From contig NZ_JBHTBN010000007.1 in NCBI RefSeq assembly GCF_042664795.1, positions 1-64,000 on the forward strand: a stretch of DNA of 64,000 nucleotides, in the 5' to 3' direction. Shown in pieces: positions 42,136 through 50,723 of this stretch. Under the pieces are notes generated by a model, which worked only from the letters and a program-made list of their open reading frames with translations, was not told the DNA's origin and did not search any database. Position numbers and translations under genes: made by a program. Position 1 is the first letter of the stretch. Every line of letters starts with the position of its first letter. Origin of the DNA: Jejudonia soesokkakensis (GTDB lineage Bacteria > Bacteroidota > Bacteroidia > Flavobacteriales > Flavobacteriaceae).

Positions 42136-44087
42136 ATATCTTTAGAAACATAGCATATTTATTGGCGTTTGGCATCCCTTTTTTAGTAAGTTCTCAAGAG
42201 GTGTCAAAAGTATATATGGATAGTGTTTTGAGTCGTATTAAAACGCAACCCGAAAAAATTCAGAAAAAAAGCTATCAAGAACTGGGCATCCTACTTAATA
42301 AAACAAGACCCGAAGAGAAAGCATCACAGTTTTATGAATATCTGTTCAAAAAAGATTCTTCAGAAATCATGAAATTGAATATCTACCAGTTTTACTGGAG
42401 AAACCTCTCAAGAACAGGGAAGCTGGACAAAGCAATTGAAATTTGTAAGAAAGGAATTGCTCTTTCAGAAAAGTATAATGATGAACGCTTTCTTATACAT
42501 TATAACTCTTCTATTGCTACATGTTACCATTATAAAAACAAAGCAGAAGAAGCACTCTATCATTTAAATGAAGCCGAAAGACTTGCATTAGACGGAACTA
42601 ACGGTGATATGCTGCGACATGTCTATTATACAAAAGGGCTTGTGTATATTTTGCTGAAGGATTACAAAAAAGCAGAAGAAAGCTATCTGAAAATGTGGGA
42701 AGTAGTAAAAAATTATGAAAACTCAGCTACAAAACGCTTTGTTGTGTATGTGCTGGTAGATTATTTTTCTCAGGTAGATCGACCTAATGAGCTGGTTCAT
42801 TATACAGAAATCCTTTCTGAATTATATGAAGATGCAAATCCAGATATGCCTTCAGGCCACATGCCTATCAAAGACATCTTTAAGAAAAGTCTGGACCCTG
42901 AAAAAATTCCAATCCTTCAAGAAGCCATACGCGTTAGCGATAGTATGAACAGCATGAACTCCCTATTACAAACTACGCTTGCTCTCACTAATATCTACAA
43001 CGAGCTAGGACAATCTGCCAAAGCAATTCCCTATCTCAAAAGAATGGAAATAAAACTTGACTCAATTCATAAACCTTTTAACTTAAAGGATACCTATCAG
43101 GCGCTTTCCTATACCAGTGCTAAAGCAAAAAATTATCAGGATGCCTATACCTACAGAATTCTTCAAGCGTCTCTCGAAGACAGTATTATTTCTGAAAATA
43201 CAAAACGTAATATTGCCAAGCTTGAGATTGAATTTGAAACCGAAAAGAAAGAACGGCAGATTGCAGAACAAAAACTGGAACTGGAACAAAAAGAACGGCA
43301 GCGAAAGATGATTCAATACGGATTGATTGCCCTTGGAGTGCTGTTAGTTTTGTCTTTATTCTTTTTTAGATACCGATTGAAGTCTCAACATACCATTTCG
43401 ACTCAAAATGAAGCCATTCAAAAACAAAAAATCACAGACCTTCAGCAAAAAAACAAACTACTTGCCATGAGTAGCATGATTGAAGGACAGGAAGCAGAAC
43501 GGCTTCGTATTGCAAAAGATTTACATGACAGTTTGGGAGGTTTATTAAGTACCGTAAAAGCGCATTTTACAGCCATTCAGAATGAAATAAAACAACTGGA
43601 AGCGCTCAATATTACAGAAAAAACCAATCATTTAATCGACGAAGCCTGTGTGGAAGTACGCCGAATTTCACATAATATGATGCCACATGCGTTAAGTATT
43701 GCCGGATTACAAGGTGCCATCGAAGACGCGGGAGCACATTTAAACTCTCAAGGATATAATACAACAGTGGAAATAAAAAATTTACCTAGAAGACTTTCGG
43801 AAACCAGAGAAGTGATGATTTACAGATTGATACAAGAGATACTTTCGAATATCAGAAAACATGCAAAAGCAAAATCGATATTAATTCAGTTATTGGGTCA
43901 TGAAGACCTTATCAACCTTATTGTTGAAGATGACGGAAAAGGATTTGTATATGAGACTGCGGTTATGAAAGGAGGACTCGGATTGAAGAGCATAAATAGC
44001 AGGGTTCAGTTTTTAGATGGAACCATAGATTGGGATACAAGCCCCGGCAACGGAACATTAATTACTATTACAATTCCTGTCGAATAA
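42132..44087 (+). CDS. TPR-containing sensor histidine kinase 2
   Basis: 651 residues from ATG 42132, overlapping the previous stop as ATGA. Same architecture as kinase 1: signal peptide, periplasmic TPR region, TM (YGLIALGVLLVLSLFFF), coiled coil, HisKA_3 with His465 (RIAKDLHDSLGG), and HATPase (ILSNIRKHAKAK, VEDDGKGFVYE). The cytoplasmic halves of the two kinases are nearly the same residue for residue over long stretches. The TPR halves have diverged strongly, indicating duplication followed by divergence of the input domain. Confidence 0.9.
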   Translation: MNIFRNIAYLLAFGIPFLVSSQEVSKVYMDSVLSRIKTQPEKIQKKSYQELGILLNKTRPEEKASQFYEYLFKKDSSEIMKLNIYQFYWRNLSRTGKLDKAIEICKKGIALSEKYNDERFLIHYNSSIATCYHYKNKAEEALYHLNEAERLALDGTNGDMLRHVYYTKGLVYILLKDYKKAEESYLKMWEVVKNYENSATKRFVVYVLVDYFSQVDRPNELVHYTEILSELYEDANPDMPSGHMPIKDIFKKSLDPEKIPILQEAIRVSDSMNSMNSLLQTTLALTNIYNELGQSAKAIPYLKRMEIKLDSIHKPFNLKDTYQALSYTSAKAKNYQDAYTYRILQASLEDSIISENTKRNIAKLEIEFETEKKERQIAEQKLELEQKERQRKMIQYGLIALGVLLVLSLFFFRYRLKSQHTISTQNEAIQKQKITDLQQKNKLLAMSSMIEGQEAERLRIAKDLHDSLGGLLSTVKAHFTAIQNEIKQLEALNITEKTNHLIDEACVEVRRISHNMMPHALSIAGLQGAIEDAGAHLNSQGYNTTVEIKNLPRRLSETREVMIYRLIQEILSNIRKHAKAKSILIQLLGHEDLINLIVEDDGKGFVYETAVMKGGLGLKSINSRVQFLDGTIDWDTSPGNGTLITITIPVE

Positions 44088-44109
44088 TTTGTAGGAAACA
44101 TTCCTAACA

Positions 44110-44176
44110 GAATTCATAGATATCCTTTTACTATAGGATATCATATAGTAAACAAAATCAATAAATTGTACATTAG
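44110..44176 (+). promoter_or_regulatory. Operator-promoter E of the direct-repeat regulon (response-regulator gene)
   Basis: GAATTCATAGATA at 44110 and a degenerate GATATCATATAGT at 44137 (27-nt offset). The -7 word TACATTAG is at 44169-44176, 22 nt after the box-2 core. Gene ATG at 44233. Box 1 equals box 1 of promoter D for all 13 bases. Confidence 0.65.
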
Positions 44177-44232
44177 TACCTGGCATTTACAAACATTGTT
44201 TAAAGACTGACTAACCATCAAAAACAAGATAA

Positions 44233-44874
44233 ATGATACATGTATTTATAGTAGATGACCATAAAATGGTAATAGATGGCATGAACCTGCTTCTTAAAGA
44301 TGAAAAAGGAATTAGTGTGGTAGGATGGGCAGAAAATGGAGAAGATGCTATTAAGGAAATACCACAACATGAAGTAGATGTTGTATTACTAGACATCAAT
44401 ATGCCTGGAATCAATGGGATTGAGACTTGTAAGGAATTAATGAAACAGAATGAGGCTTTAAAAATTATTGCCATCTCCATGCACAAAGAAAGTAGTCTTA
44501 TCAAATTGATGTTAAGCAATGGAGCAAAAGGCTATGTGCTAAAAAACGCTGGTCAGGATGAAGTCATTGACGCTATAACCACAGTCTACAATGGCAAAAT
44601 GTATCTGGATGACACTGTCAATGAGATAGTATTAAACAGTGTTGCAAACAATGGATCTCAAAAAACCGTAAGTCCGTTTCCTACCTTGTCCCGTAGAGAA
44701 AAAGATGTACTCGAATTAATACTTGATGAGCGTACGACTCAAGAAATTGCCGAAAAACTTTTTATCAGTTTTGGTACCGTAGAAACACACAGACGAAACA
44801 TGCTTATTAAAGTAGGAGCAAGAAATACGGCTGGATTAGTACGAACAGCTATAGAATATGAATTACACAAATAA
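44233..44874 (+). CDS. LuxR/NarL-family response regulator
   Basis: 213 residues. The receiver has the acidic pair D8-D9, phospho-acceptor D54 (VVLLDINMPG) and conserved K104 (GYVLKNA). The DNA-binding C-terminus is a LuxR-type HTH (about 150-205): LSRREKDVLELILDERTTQE, then IAEKLFISFGTVETHRRNM. HisKA_3 kinases pair with this regulator type, and two such kinases lie just upstream. Its own promoter carries the operator found before four secreted-protein genes, suggesting autoregulation. It is cotranscribed with the lipoprotein 9 nt downstream. Confidence 0.93.
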   Translation: MIHVFIVDDHKMVIDGMNLLLKDEKGISVVGWAENGEDAIKEIPQHEVDVVLLDINMPGINGIETCKELMKQNEALKIIAISMHKESSLIKLMLSNGAKGYVLKNAGQDEVIDAITTVYNGKMYLDDTVNEIVLNSVANNGSQKTVSPFPTLSRREKDVLELILDERTTQEIAEKLFISFGTVETHRRNMLIKVGARNTAGLVRTAIEYELHK

Positions 44875-44883
44875 CAAACAATC

Positions 44884-45561
44884 ATGAAAAAAATACTTCT
44901 ACTACTTACAGTTATCTGTTTAGTATCCTGCGCAAGTGAATCAGAACAGGAGGGACTAAATAATGTTGCAGATATTTATGATGCGACTACCTCATATAGC
45001 AAAAGTTTTAATACTAATAATGGAAAGAAGACTTCATCTTTTAATGTAAAAGTTTCAGGGAGTAAAATGATTGATAGCTTGCAGCCAACTGTTACAACTG
45101 CCAATATTGCCACATTAATTTACGGAAATATGAACGAAGAAGAACGCGGCGATTATGATCATATTGATGTCGAATTGGTCAATGCCAAAAATGACACTGT
45201 AGGCTACTATTACCCCATGAATATCCTCGAGAATATTTATAATAAATCAAAGAATTTTAAGGCGTTTTCTGAAGCATTAATAAATAATGATGCTGCAAAA
45301 TTGGATGAAATAAGGCATAAAGCTGACTTTGAAAAACCTATTGGACAACCTCTTCTCAACGTTATTAAAAATTTAGAAAAAAAACACGGACAATTAATGA
45401 CCTATAAGCCTTTTGGGATAGCTGAAATTAACAATAGCGCCAATGAGCAAGCATTCCAATACCAAGGAAATCTTATTTTCCGAAATGGAAAAGTACCTTA
45501 CTTGGTGACTATAGAAAATATCCCTGGACAAGATGAGGTCATCGGTTTCAGGATATTTTAA
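44884..45561 (+). CDS. Hypothetical lipoprotein cotranscribed with the response regulator
   Basis: 225 residues. Lipobox in LTVICLVSC, then ASESEQEGLNN. The mature part is beta-rich with no recognised family (DYDHIDVELVNAKNDTVGYY is typical of its strands). It starts 9 nt after the regulator stop, so it belongs to that operon and is indirectly a regulon member. It could be an accessory sensor or a target; this is not decidable from sequence. Confidence 0.75.
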   Translation: MKKILLLLTVICLVSCASESEQEGLNNVADIYDATTSYSKSFNTNNGKKTSSFNVKVSGSKMIDSLQPTVTTANIATLIYGNMNEEERGDYDHIDVELVNAKNDTVGYYYPMNILENIYNKSKNFKAFSEALINNDAAKLDEIRHKADFEKPIGQPLLNVIKNLEKKHGQLMTYKPFGIAEINNSANEQAFQYQGNLIFRNGKVPYLVTIENIPGQDEVIGFRIF

Positions 45562-45563
45562 AA

Positions 45564-47345
45564 TTACATCCGTTCTGGAACGTTAATACCTAATAGGTCA
45601 AAAGCACTTTTAATAACTTCTGCAACAGCTTTACTCAAGTGGATGCGGAAGTTTTTTTCTTCGGAAGTATCCGCTGCAAATATGGGAACATTCTGGTAAA
45701 ACGAATTAAATTCTTTAACCAGATCGTAGGTATAGTTTGCGATCAACGCCGGACTGTAATTTTGTGCTGCTAACTGTATGGTTTCTGGAAATTGTTCAAG
45801 TAACTTGATGACTTCTTTCTCTTTCTCATGTAACTGAAAATTTTCTGTATACTCAAAGTTTTTCAGTGCCTCACCCTCTGCTTTTCTCAATATCGACTGA
45901 ATTCGTGCATAGGTATATTGAATAAAAGGCCCCGTATTTCCTTGAAAATCGACACTCTCTTCGGGGTTAAAAAGAATACGCTTTTTAGGATCCACTTTCA
46001 GTATATAATACTTTAACGCTCCCAATCCAATAGTTTGGTATAAATCTGATTTTTCTGCTTCGGAAAAATCATCGATCTTACCTAATTCTTCACTAATCGT
46101 ACGAGCGGTCTCTGCCATGTCTGTAATTAAATCATCTGCATCTACGACGGTTCCTTCACGACTCTTCATCTTTCCGCTGGGAAGATCTACCATTCCATAG
46201 CTTAAATGATATAAATTTTCTGCCCAGGCGAATCCTAACTTTTTCAGAATTAAAAACAAAACTTTAAAGTGGTAATCTTGTTCATTTCCTACTGTATAGA
46301 TCATTCCGTTTACATCTGGAAAATCTTTAATTCGCTGAATCGCTGTTCCAATATCCTGGGTCATATAAACTGCGGTGCCATCACTTCGCAAAACGATCTT
46401 TCTATCCAAGCCTTCGTCTGTTAAATCACACCAAACCGACCCATCCGGATCTTTTTCAAAAACACCTTTCGCCAATCCTTCGGCTACAAAATCTTTTCCT
46501 AATAAATAGGTGTCACTTTCGTAATAATTTTTATCAAAATCTACTCCAATATTTTTATAGGTCACCTCAAATCCGTCATACACCCAACCGTTCATTTTTT
46601 TCCAAAGTGCCACAACCTCATCATCTCCTGCCTCCCATTTCTGAAGCATTTGCTGAGCTTCTAAAAGGATAGGAGCGTTCGCTTTAGCGACTTCTTCAGT
46701 TTCTCCTTGTAGTTTTAATGCCTCTATTTCTTTTTTGTATTCCTTGTCAAAGGTTACATAGTAATTTCCTACTAATTTATCACCTTTTAAACCTGAACTT
46801 TGGGGCGTTTCTCCATTACCATACCGTTGCCAGGCTAGCATACTTTTACAAATATGAATTCCGCGGTCATTAATAATTTGGGTTTTATAGGTTTTTTTTC
46901 CACTAGCTTTTAAGATTTCAGCGACCGAATACCCTAACAACACATTTCTAATATGTCCCAGGTGCAAGGGTTTATTGGTATTTGGGGAGGCATATTCTAC
47001 CATCCGTGCATCATCACTTTGAGGCATCTTTCCGAAGTCTGAAAAATCTCCTACATTCGTGAAAAAATCTAGATAATAGCTGTCACTCAATACTAAGTTT
47101 AAAAAGCCTTTCACGACATTGAATTTTGAAACTTCAGCTACTTCTTTAACCAATTCTTCTCCAATAACTTCCCCTATTTGTACTGGATTTCCCTTTACAA
47201 CTCGTAGCATCGGAAAAATGACTACAGTAATATCGCCTTCAAAATCCTTACGGGTTGCCTGAAACTCTACAGTCTCGAGATCTGCGCTGTATGTATTTTT
47301 TACAACTGACTTAATTTTTTCTGAAAGGGTTTGCTGTAGACTCAT
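45564..47345 (-). CDS. argS: Arginyl-tRNA synthetase
   Basis: 593 residues. The N-terminal Arg-RS domain has ATRKDFEGDITVVIFPMLR. Class I motifs: SPNTNKPLHLGHIRNVLLGY (HIGH) and PSGKMKSREGTVVDADDLI (the KMSKS equivalent). The C-terminal DALR anticodon domain begins near YTYARIQSILRKA. It charges tRNA-Arg. It converges with the lipoprotein gene at 44884, with 2 nt between the stops. Promoter word at 47365-47372. Confidence 0.97.
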   Translation of the reverse strand: MSLQQTLSEKIKSVVKNTYSADLETVEFQATRKDFEGDITVVIFPMLRVVKGNPVQIGEVIGEELVKEVAEVSKFNVVKGFLNLVLSDSYYLDFFTNVGDFSDFGKMPQSDDARMVEYASPNTNKPLHLGHIRNVLLGYSVAEILKASGKKTYKTQIINDRGIHICKSMLAWQRYGNGETPQSSGLKGDKLVGNYYVTFDKEYKKEIEALKLQGETEEVAKANAPILLEAQQMLQKWEAGDDEVVALWKKMNGWVYDGFEVTYKNIGVDFDKNYYESDTYLLGKDFVAEGLAKGVFEKDPDGSVWCDLTDEGLDRKIVLRSDGTAVYMTQDIGTAIQRIKDFPDVNGMIYTVGNEQDYHFKVLFLILKKLGFAWAENLYHLSYGMVDLPSGKMKSREGTVVDADDLITDMAETARTISEELGKIDDFSEAEKSDLYQTIGLGALKYYILKVDPKKRILFNPEESVDFQGNTGPFIQYTYARIQSILRKAEGEALKNFEYTENFQLHEKEKEVIKLLEQFPETIQLAAQNYSPALIANYTYDLVKEFNSFYQNVPIFAADTSEEKNFRIHLSKAVAEVIKSAFDLLGINVPERM

Positions 47346-47364
47346 GAGTTAAATTTTTCAACGG

Positions 47365-47372
47365 CAAAGGTA
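47365..47372 (-). promoter_or_regulatory. -7 promoter element of argS (TACCTTTG)
   Basis: Exact TAnnTTTG on the minus strand, 19 nt before the argS ATG. Confidence 0.55.
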
Positions 47373-47433
47373 CGCTTTTACCTATTTTTAAAGAAAGCTT
47401 ATTCCTATCTTTATAATTCTAAATGGATAGCAC

Positions 47434-47865
47434 ATGCTCGTAAACGTATCATACAACATTAAGGCAATTAGCCAAAAGATCGATCAGGAGGTTGGAAAGC
47501 CCTTTACTATTAGAGAGCGGTTAAAAATGAAAGGCATTGGTTCTACCAAATTAATCATTACTGAAACCAGTGTTCAAATTAATAATCTTCTCATTCTAGA
47601 CAACAATAGAAATCAGTGTAATATAGAAATGCGCCCTAACGGAATTATTGTTGGTTTTAGGTCACTCCTTGAAAGCTATGCACTTATTATTCCTTATTAC
47701 AAATTAGTATTATACAAAGGCAAAGCCGAAGAATACTCCATATACAGAGATGATTATTGGTTAAAAATTGAAGCCCGTTCAAAAGACAAAAGTATTCATA
47801 AGTTTATGCAGAAGATACTTTCGGCAAAAGCCGAAGCAGCTCCCACTAGATTAGAAGATTTGTAA
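47434..47865 (+). CDS. Conserved hypothetical cytoplasmic protein
   Basis: 143 residues, no signal peptide or TM. Contains IRPNGIIVGF-type and YALIIPYYKLVLYKG segments that look like a PH-like or single beta-domain protein; I do not recognise a named family. A TATCTTTA -7 word lies at about 47406-47413, supporting the start. Confidence 0.65.
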   Translation: MLVNVSYNIKAISQKIDQEVGKPFTIRERLKMKGIGSTKLIITETSVQINNLLILDNNRNQCNIEMRPNGIIVGFRSLLESYALIIPYYKLVLYKGKAEEYSIYRDDYWLKIEARSKDKSIHKFMQKILSAKAEAAPTRLEDL

Positions 47866-47946
47866 AATCCTGGCTTTAAAAATTTATTTAGCAGCTGGTT
47901 TTTCAGTAGCCACGGTTTACCTGCTTGCCAAGGCATTACAAGCTAG

Positions 47947-48153
47947 CTATTTCCGGTTCTTCAAAAATGCACCTGCAATCAAAGCGACAACCCCTAAACC
48001 TATCATTCCTAGTGTCTGATTGCTAATTCCCTCTTTTGCTGAAACTTCTAAAGGACCAATATCTACTACTTGCTGAGGTACAAATGCTTGATATAGACCT
48101 AAGACAATTAGAACGATTCCTACAATTACAAGAACAAGTTTTAAAATTTTCAT
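47947..48153 (-). CDS. Small two-TM protein, DUF3185-like
   Basis: 68 residues: TM1 (LKLVLVIVGIVLIVLGLYQA), a short extracytoplasmic stretch, TM2 (LGMIGLGVVALIAGAFL), basic end. Pattern and length fit the DUF3185 group of small membrane proteins. Role unknown. Confidence 0.6.
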   Translation of the reverse strand: MKILKLVLVIVGIVLIVLGLYQAFVPQQVVDIGPLEVSAKEGISNQTLGMIGLGVVALIAGAFLKNRK

Positions 48154-48246
48154 ATAGGTTGTTTTTAAAATATTAAAGATAGAAAATTTAATAGTACAAC
48201 CAATTTATAGTTACGGAGCGCTTTTTTAATTCACTCTAAAAAGGAG

Positions 48247-48254
48247 TACATTTG
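48247..48254 (+). promoter_or_regulatory. -7 promoter element of the Gfo/Idh/MocA gene (TACATTTG)
   Basis: Exact TAnnTTTG, 16 nt before the ATG at 48271. Confidence 0.55.
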
Positions 48255-48270
48255 TGTAAAATAATAGGCT

Positions 48271-49239
48271 ATGTTAAAAGCAGGAGTGCTAGGTGCGGGA
48301 CATCTTGGCAAAATACATTTAAAATTGCTTCAGCAGTCAGATAAATACGAGCTAGTTGGTTTTTATGATGCCAATCAGGATGCTGCCAAAGAAATAGAAA
48401 AAGAATTTGGGTATACGAGTTTTCCAACGATGGAAGCGCTTATAGATGCCTGCGACATGGTCGATGTAGTAACTCCTACAATCTATCATTTTGAATGTGC
48501 CGAAAAAGTAATAAAAGCAGGCAAACACCTCTTTATTGAAAAACCAATTACGCATACTGTAGCAGAAGCAGACATCATTCGTGATCTGGCAAAAGAATAT
48601 AAAGTACGAGGACAGGTTGGACAAGTAGAACGTTTTAATCCAGCGTTTATGGCTGTAAAGGATATGATTGGAAACCCTATGTTCATTGAAGCGCATAGAC
48701 TTTCAGAATTTAATCCGAGAGGAACAGATGTGTCTGTTGTGCTCGACCTGATGATTCACGACATAGATGCTATTTTAAGTATTGTAAAATCTAAGGTAAA
48801 GCATGTATATGCCAGCGGGGTTTCGGTAATTAGTGATACCCCAGATATTGCCAACGCACGTATTGAGTTTGAAAATGGCTGTGTGGCAAATTTAACGGCC
48901 AGTAGAATTTCGATGAAGAAGATGCGGAAGGCACGTTTCTTTCAGAAAGATGCGTACATTTCAGTAGATTTTCTGGAAAAGAAATGTGAAGTTGTAAAGA
49001 TGAAGGATGCGCCGGAGAAACCAGATGATTTCGCCATGATCCTAACGAATGCTGAAGGGGTCAAAAAACAGATTTATTTTGATAATCCAGAAGTAGAATC
49101 AAATAATGCAATATTAGATGAACTGAATAGTTTTGCTGAAGCAATCAAGAATGACAGAGTTCCAGAAGTCTCACTAACACAAGGAGCAGAAGCACTTCGG
49201 GTCGCAATGTTAATTATCGAAAATTTTAAAATAATATAA
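48271..49239 (+). CDS. Gfo/Idh/MocA-family NAD(P)-dependent oxidoreductase
   Basis: 322 residues. Rossmann motif GVLGAGHLGKIHLKLL at the N-terminus, the family EKPITHT motif near residue 90, and a C-terminal alpha/beta domain with LDLMIHDIDAILSIV. The family oxidises or reduces sugars, inositols or related compounds; the substrate is not readable here. It lies 48 nt upstream of the hydroxyacyl-CoA dehydrogenase gene on the same strand and may be cotranscribed. Confidence 0.88.
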   Translation: MLKAGVLGAGHLGKIHLKLLQQSDKYELVGFYDANQDAAKEIEKEFGYTSFPTMEALIDACDMVDVVTPTIYHFECAEKVIKAGKHLFIEKPITHTVAEADIIRDLAKEYKVRGQVGQVERFNPAFMAVKDMIGNPMFIEAHRLSEFNPRGTDVSVVLDLMIHDIDAILSIVKSKVKHVYASGVSVISDTPDIANARIEFENGCVANLTASRISMKKMRKARFFQKDAYISVDFLEKKCEVVKMKDAPEKPDDFAMILTNAEGVKKQIYFDNPEVESNNAILDELNSFAEAIKNDRVPEVSLTQGAEALRVAMLIIENFKII

Positions 49240-49287
49240 TAATCCAAAAGCTTATTGCCTTACGCTTTAAGCCTATAGCTTTTAAAT

Positions 49288-50175
49288 ATGAAAAATGTAG
49301 CAGTAATAGGAGCAGGTACTATGGGAAATGGAATTGCCCATACTTTTGCTCAGTATGATTATAAAGTTCAATTGATAGATATTTCGCAGGAGTCACTGGA
49401 CCGCGGAATGGCAACCATCACCAAAAATCTAGATCGTATGGTCGCTAAAGAGAAAATTTCTGAAGCCGATAAAAATCAAACGCTCAAGAATATCACAACC
49501 TACACCAGTCTCGAAGAAGGGGTAGAATACGCAAGCCTCGTGGTAGAAGCTGCCACCGAAAATATTGATCTAAAACTGAAGATTTTCAGAGATCTTGAAA
49601 AATTCTGTCCAGACGATACCATTCTAGCGAGTAATACTTCATCTATCTCAATTACACAAATCGCAGCAGTGACCACAAGACCCGAAATGGTCATCGGGAT
49701 GCACTTTATGAATCCTGTGCCAATAATGAAACTGGTTGAGATTATTAAAGGGTACAGCACCAGTGACGAAACTTACAAAACGGTAGAAGAGATTTCAAAA
49801 AAACTCAATAAAGTTCCTGTTGAAGTAAACGATTACCCAGGCTTTGTAGCAAATCGTATCTTAATGCCTATGATTAATGAAGCAATTGAAACACTTTACA
49901 ATGGTGTAGCTGGTGTCGAAGAAATTGACACGGTTATGAAACTTGGAATGGCACACCCAATGGGACCATTACAATTAGCCGATTTCATCGGTCTGGATGT
50001 GTGTCTTTCAATACTCAATGTGATGTATGACGGATTTAAAAACCCAAAATATGCACCATGTCCATTACTCGTAAACATGGTGATGGCAGGCAAAATGGGT
50101 ATAAAAAGCGGTGAAGGATTTTATGAGTATGCTGAAAGTCGCAGAGCCGAAAAAGTAGCAAAAATGTTTAAGTAA
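49288..50175 (+). CDS. 3-hydroxyacyl-CoA (3-hydroxybutyryl-CoA) dehydrogenase
   Basis: 295 residues. NAD-binding GAGTMGNGIAHTFAQ, the motif ASNTSSISI, catalytic His in GMHFMNPVPIMKLVEI, then NDYPGFVANRILMPMINEA and a helical C-terminal dimerisation domain. It is the stand-alone Hbd/PaaH type (about 285-295 aa), not the multifunctional FadB type. Acts in fatty acid or butanoate metabolism. Confidence 0.93.
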   Translation: MKNVAVIGAGTMGNGIAHTFAQYDYKVQLIDISQESLDRGMATITKNLDRMVAKEKISEADKNQTLKNITTYTSLEEGVEYASLVVEAATENIDLKLKIFRDLEKFCPDDTILASNTSSISITQIAAVTTRPEMVIGMHFMNPVPIMKLVEIIKGYSTSDETYKTVEEISKKLNKVPVEVNDYPGFVANRILMPMINEAIETLYNGVAGVEEIDTVMKLGMAHPMGPLQLADFIGLDVCLSILNVMYDGFKNPKYAPCPLLVNMVMAGKMGIKSGEGFYEYAESRRAEKVAKMFK

Positions 50176-50184
50176 AAAAGTTGG

Positions 50185-50661
50185 ATGAAAAATAGCGTAT
50201 TATTTGTACTTCTTGTTTTTTTTAGCATTTCAAATGCAATTGCATGTACTTGTGTGTTTGAAAAGCAATCGCTACACAAAAAGGTAAAAATAGCATATGC
50301 AACATCTAAAGTTGTATTTACAGGTAATGTTATAGCTAAAAAAAATATACCGGACCAAACTGACAACCATTTAAAATTAGATCTTATACGTTATACTTTC
50401 GAAGTGATTAATCCCTTCAAAAATACGGAGGGAAATGAAACAATTGATGTAATTTCATTGGCAGATGGCGGCATGTGCGGGTATACTTTTGTTGTTGGAA
50501 AGACCTATCTTGTCTATGCAAGAACTTCAGAAAGCTATTCAGATCATTCAGAAATCAAAACGTCTTATACCACAGGTTTGTGCGATAGAAATAATACTAT
50601 TCGCAATGTTAATAAGAGAGAATTACGCAAACTTCGTTATTTAAAAAAACGAAAACAGTAA
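50185..50661 (+). CDS. Secreted TIMP/netrin-like (NTR-fold) protein
   Basis: 158 residues. The signal peptide ends NAIA, leaving the mature N-terminus CTCVF, as in tissue-inhibitor-of-metalloproteinase folds. The pattern continues VVFTGNVIAKK, LIRYTFEVINPFKN, GMCGYTFVVGKTYLVYA and TTGLCDRN. Bacterial members of this fold have no settled role. It lies 9 nt after the dehydrogenase gene. It ends with a basic tail (RELRKLRYLKKRKQ). Confidence 0.7.
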   Translation: MKNSVLFVLLVFFSISNAIACTCVFEKQSLHKKVKIAYATSKVVFTGNVIAKKNIPDQTDNHLKLDLIRYTFEVINPFKNTEGNETIDVISLADGGMCGYTFVVGKTYLVYARTSESYSDHSEIKTSYTTGLCDRNNTIRNVNKRELRKLRYLKKRKQ

Positions 50662-50723
50662 TCAATGACAGTTTATAGTGCATAAAATCAAGAACCGATA
50701 ATTTGGTACCTAATAACTAATAA

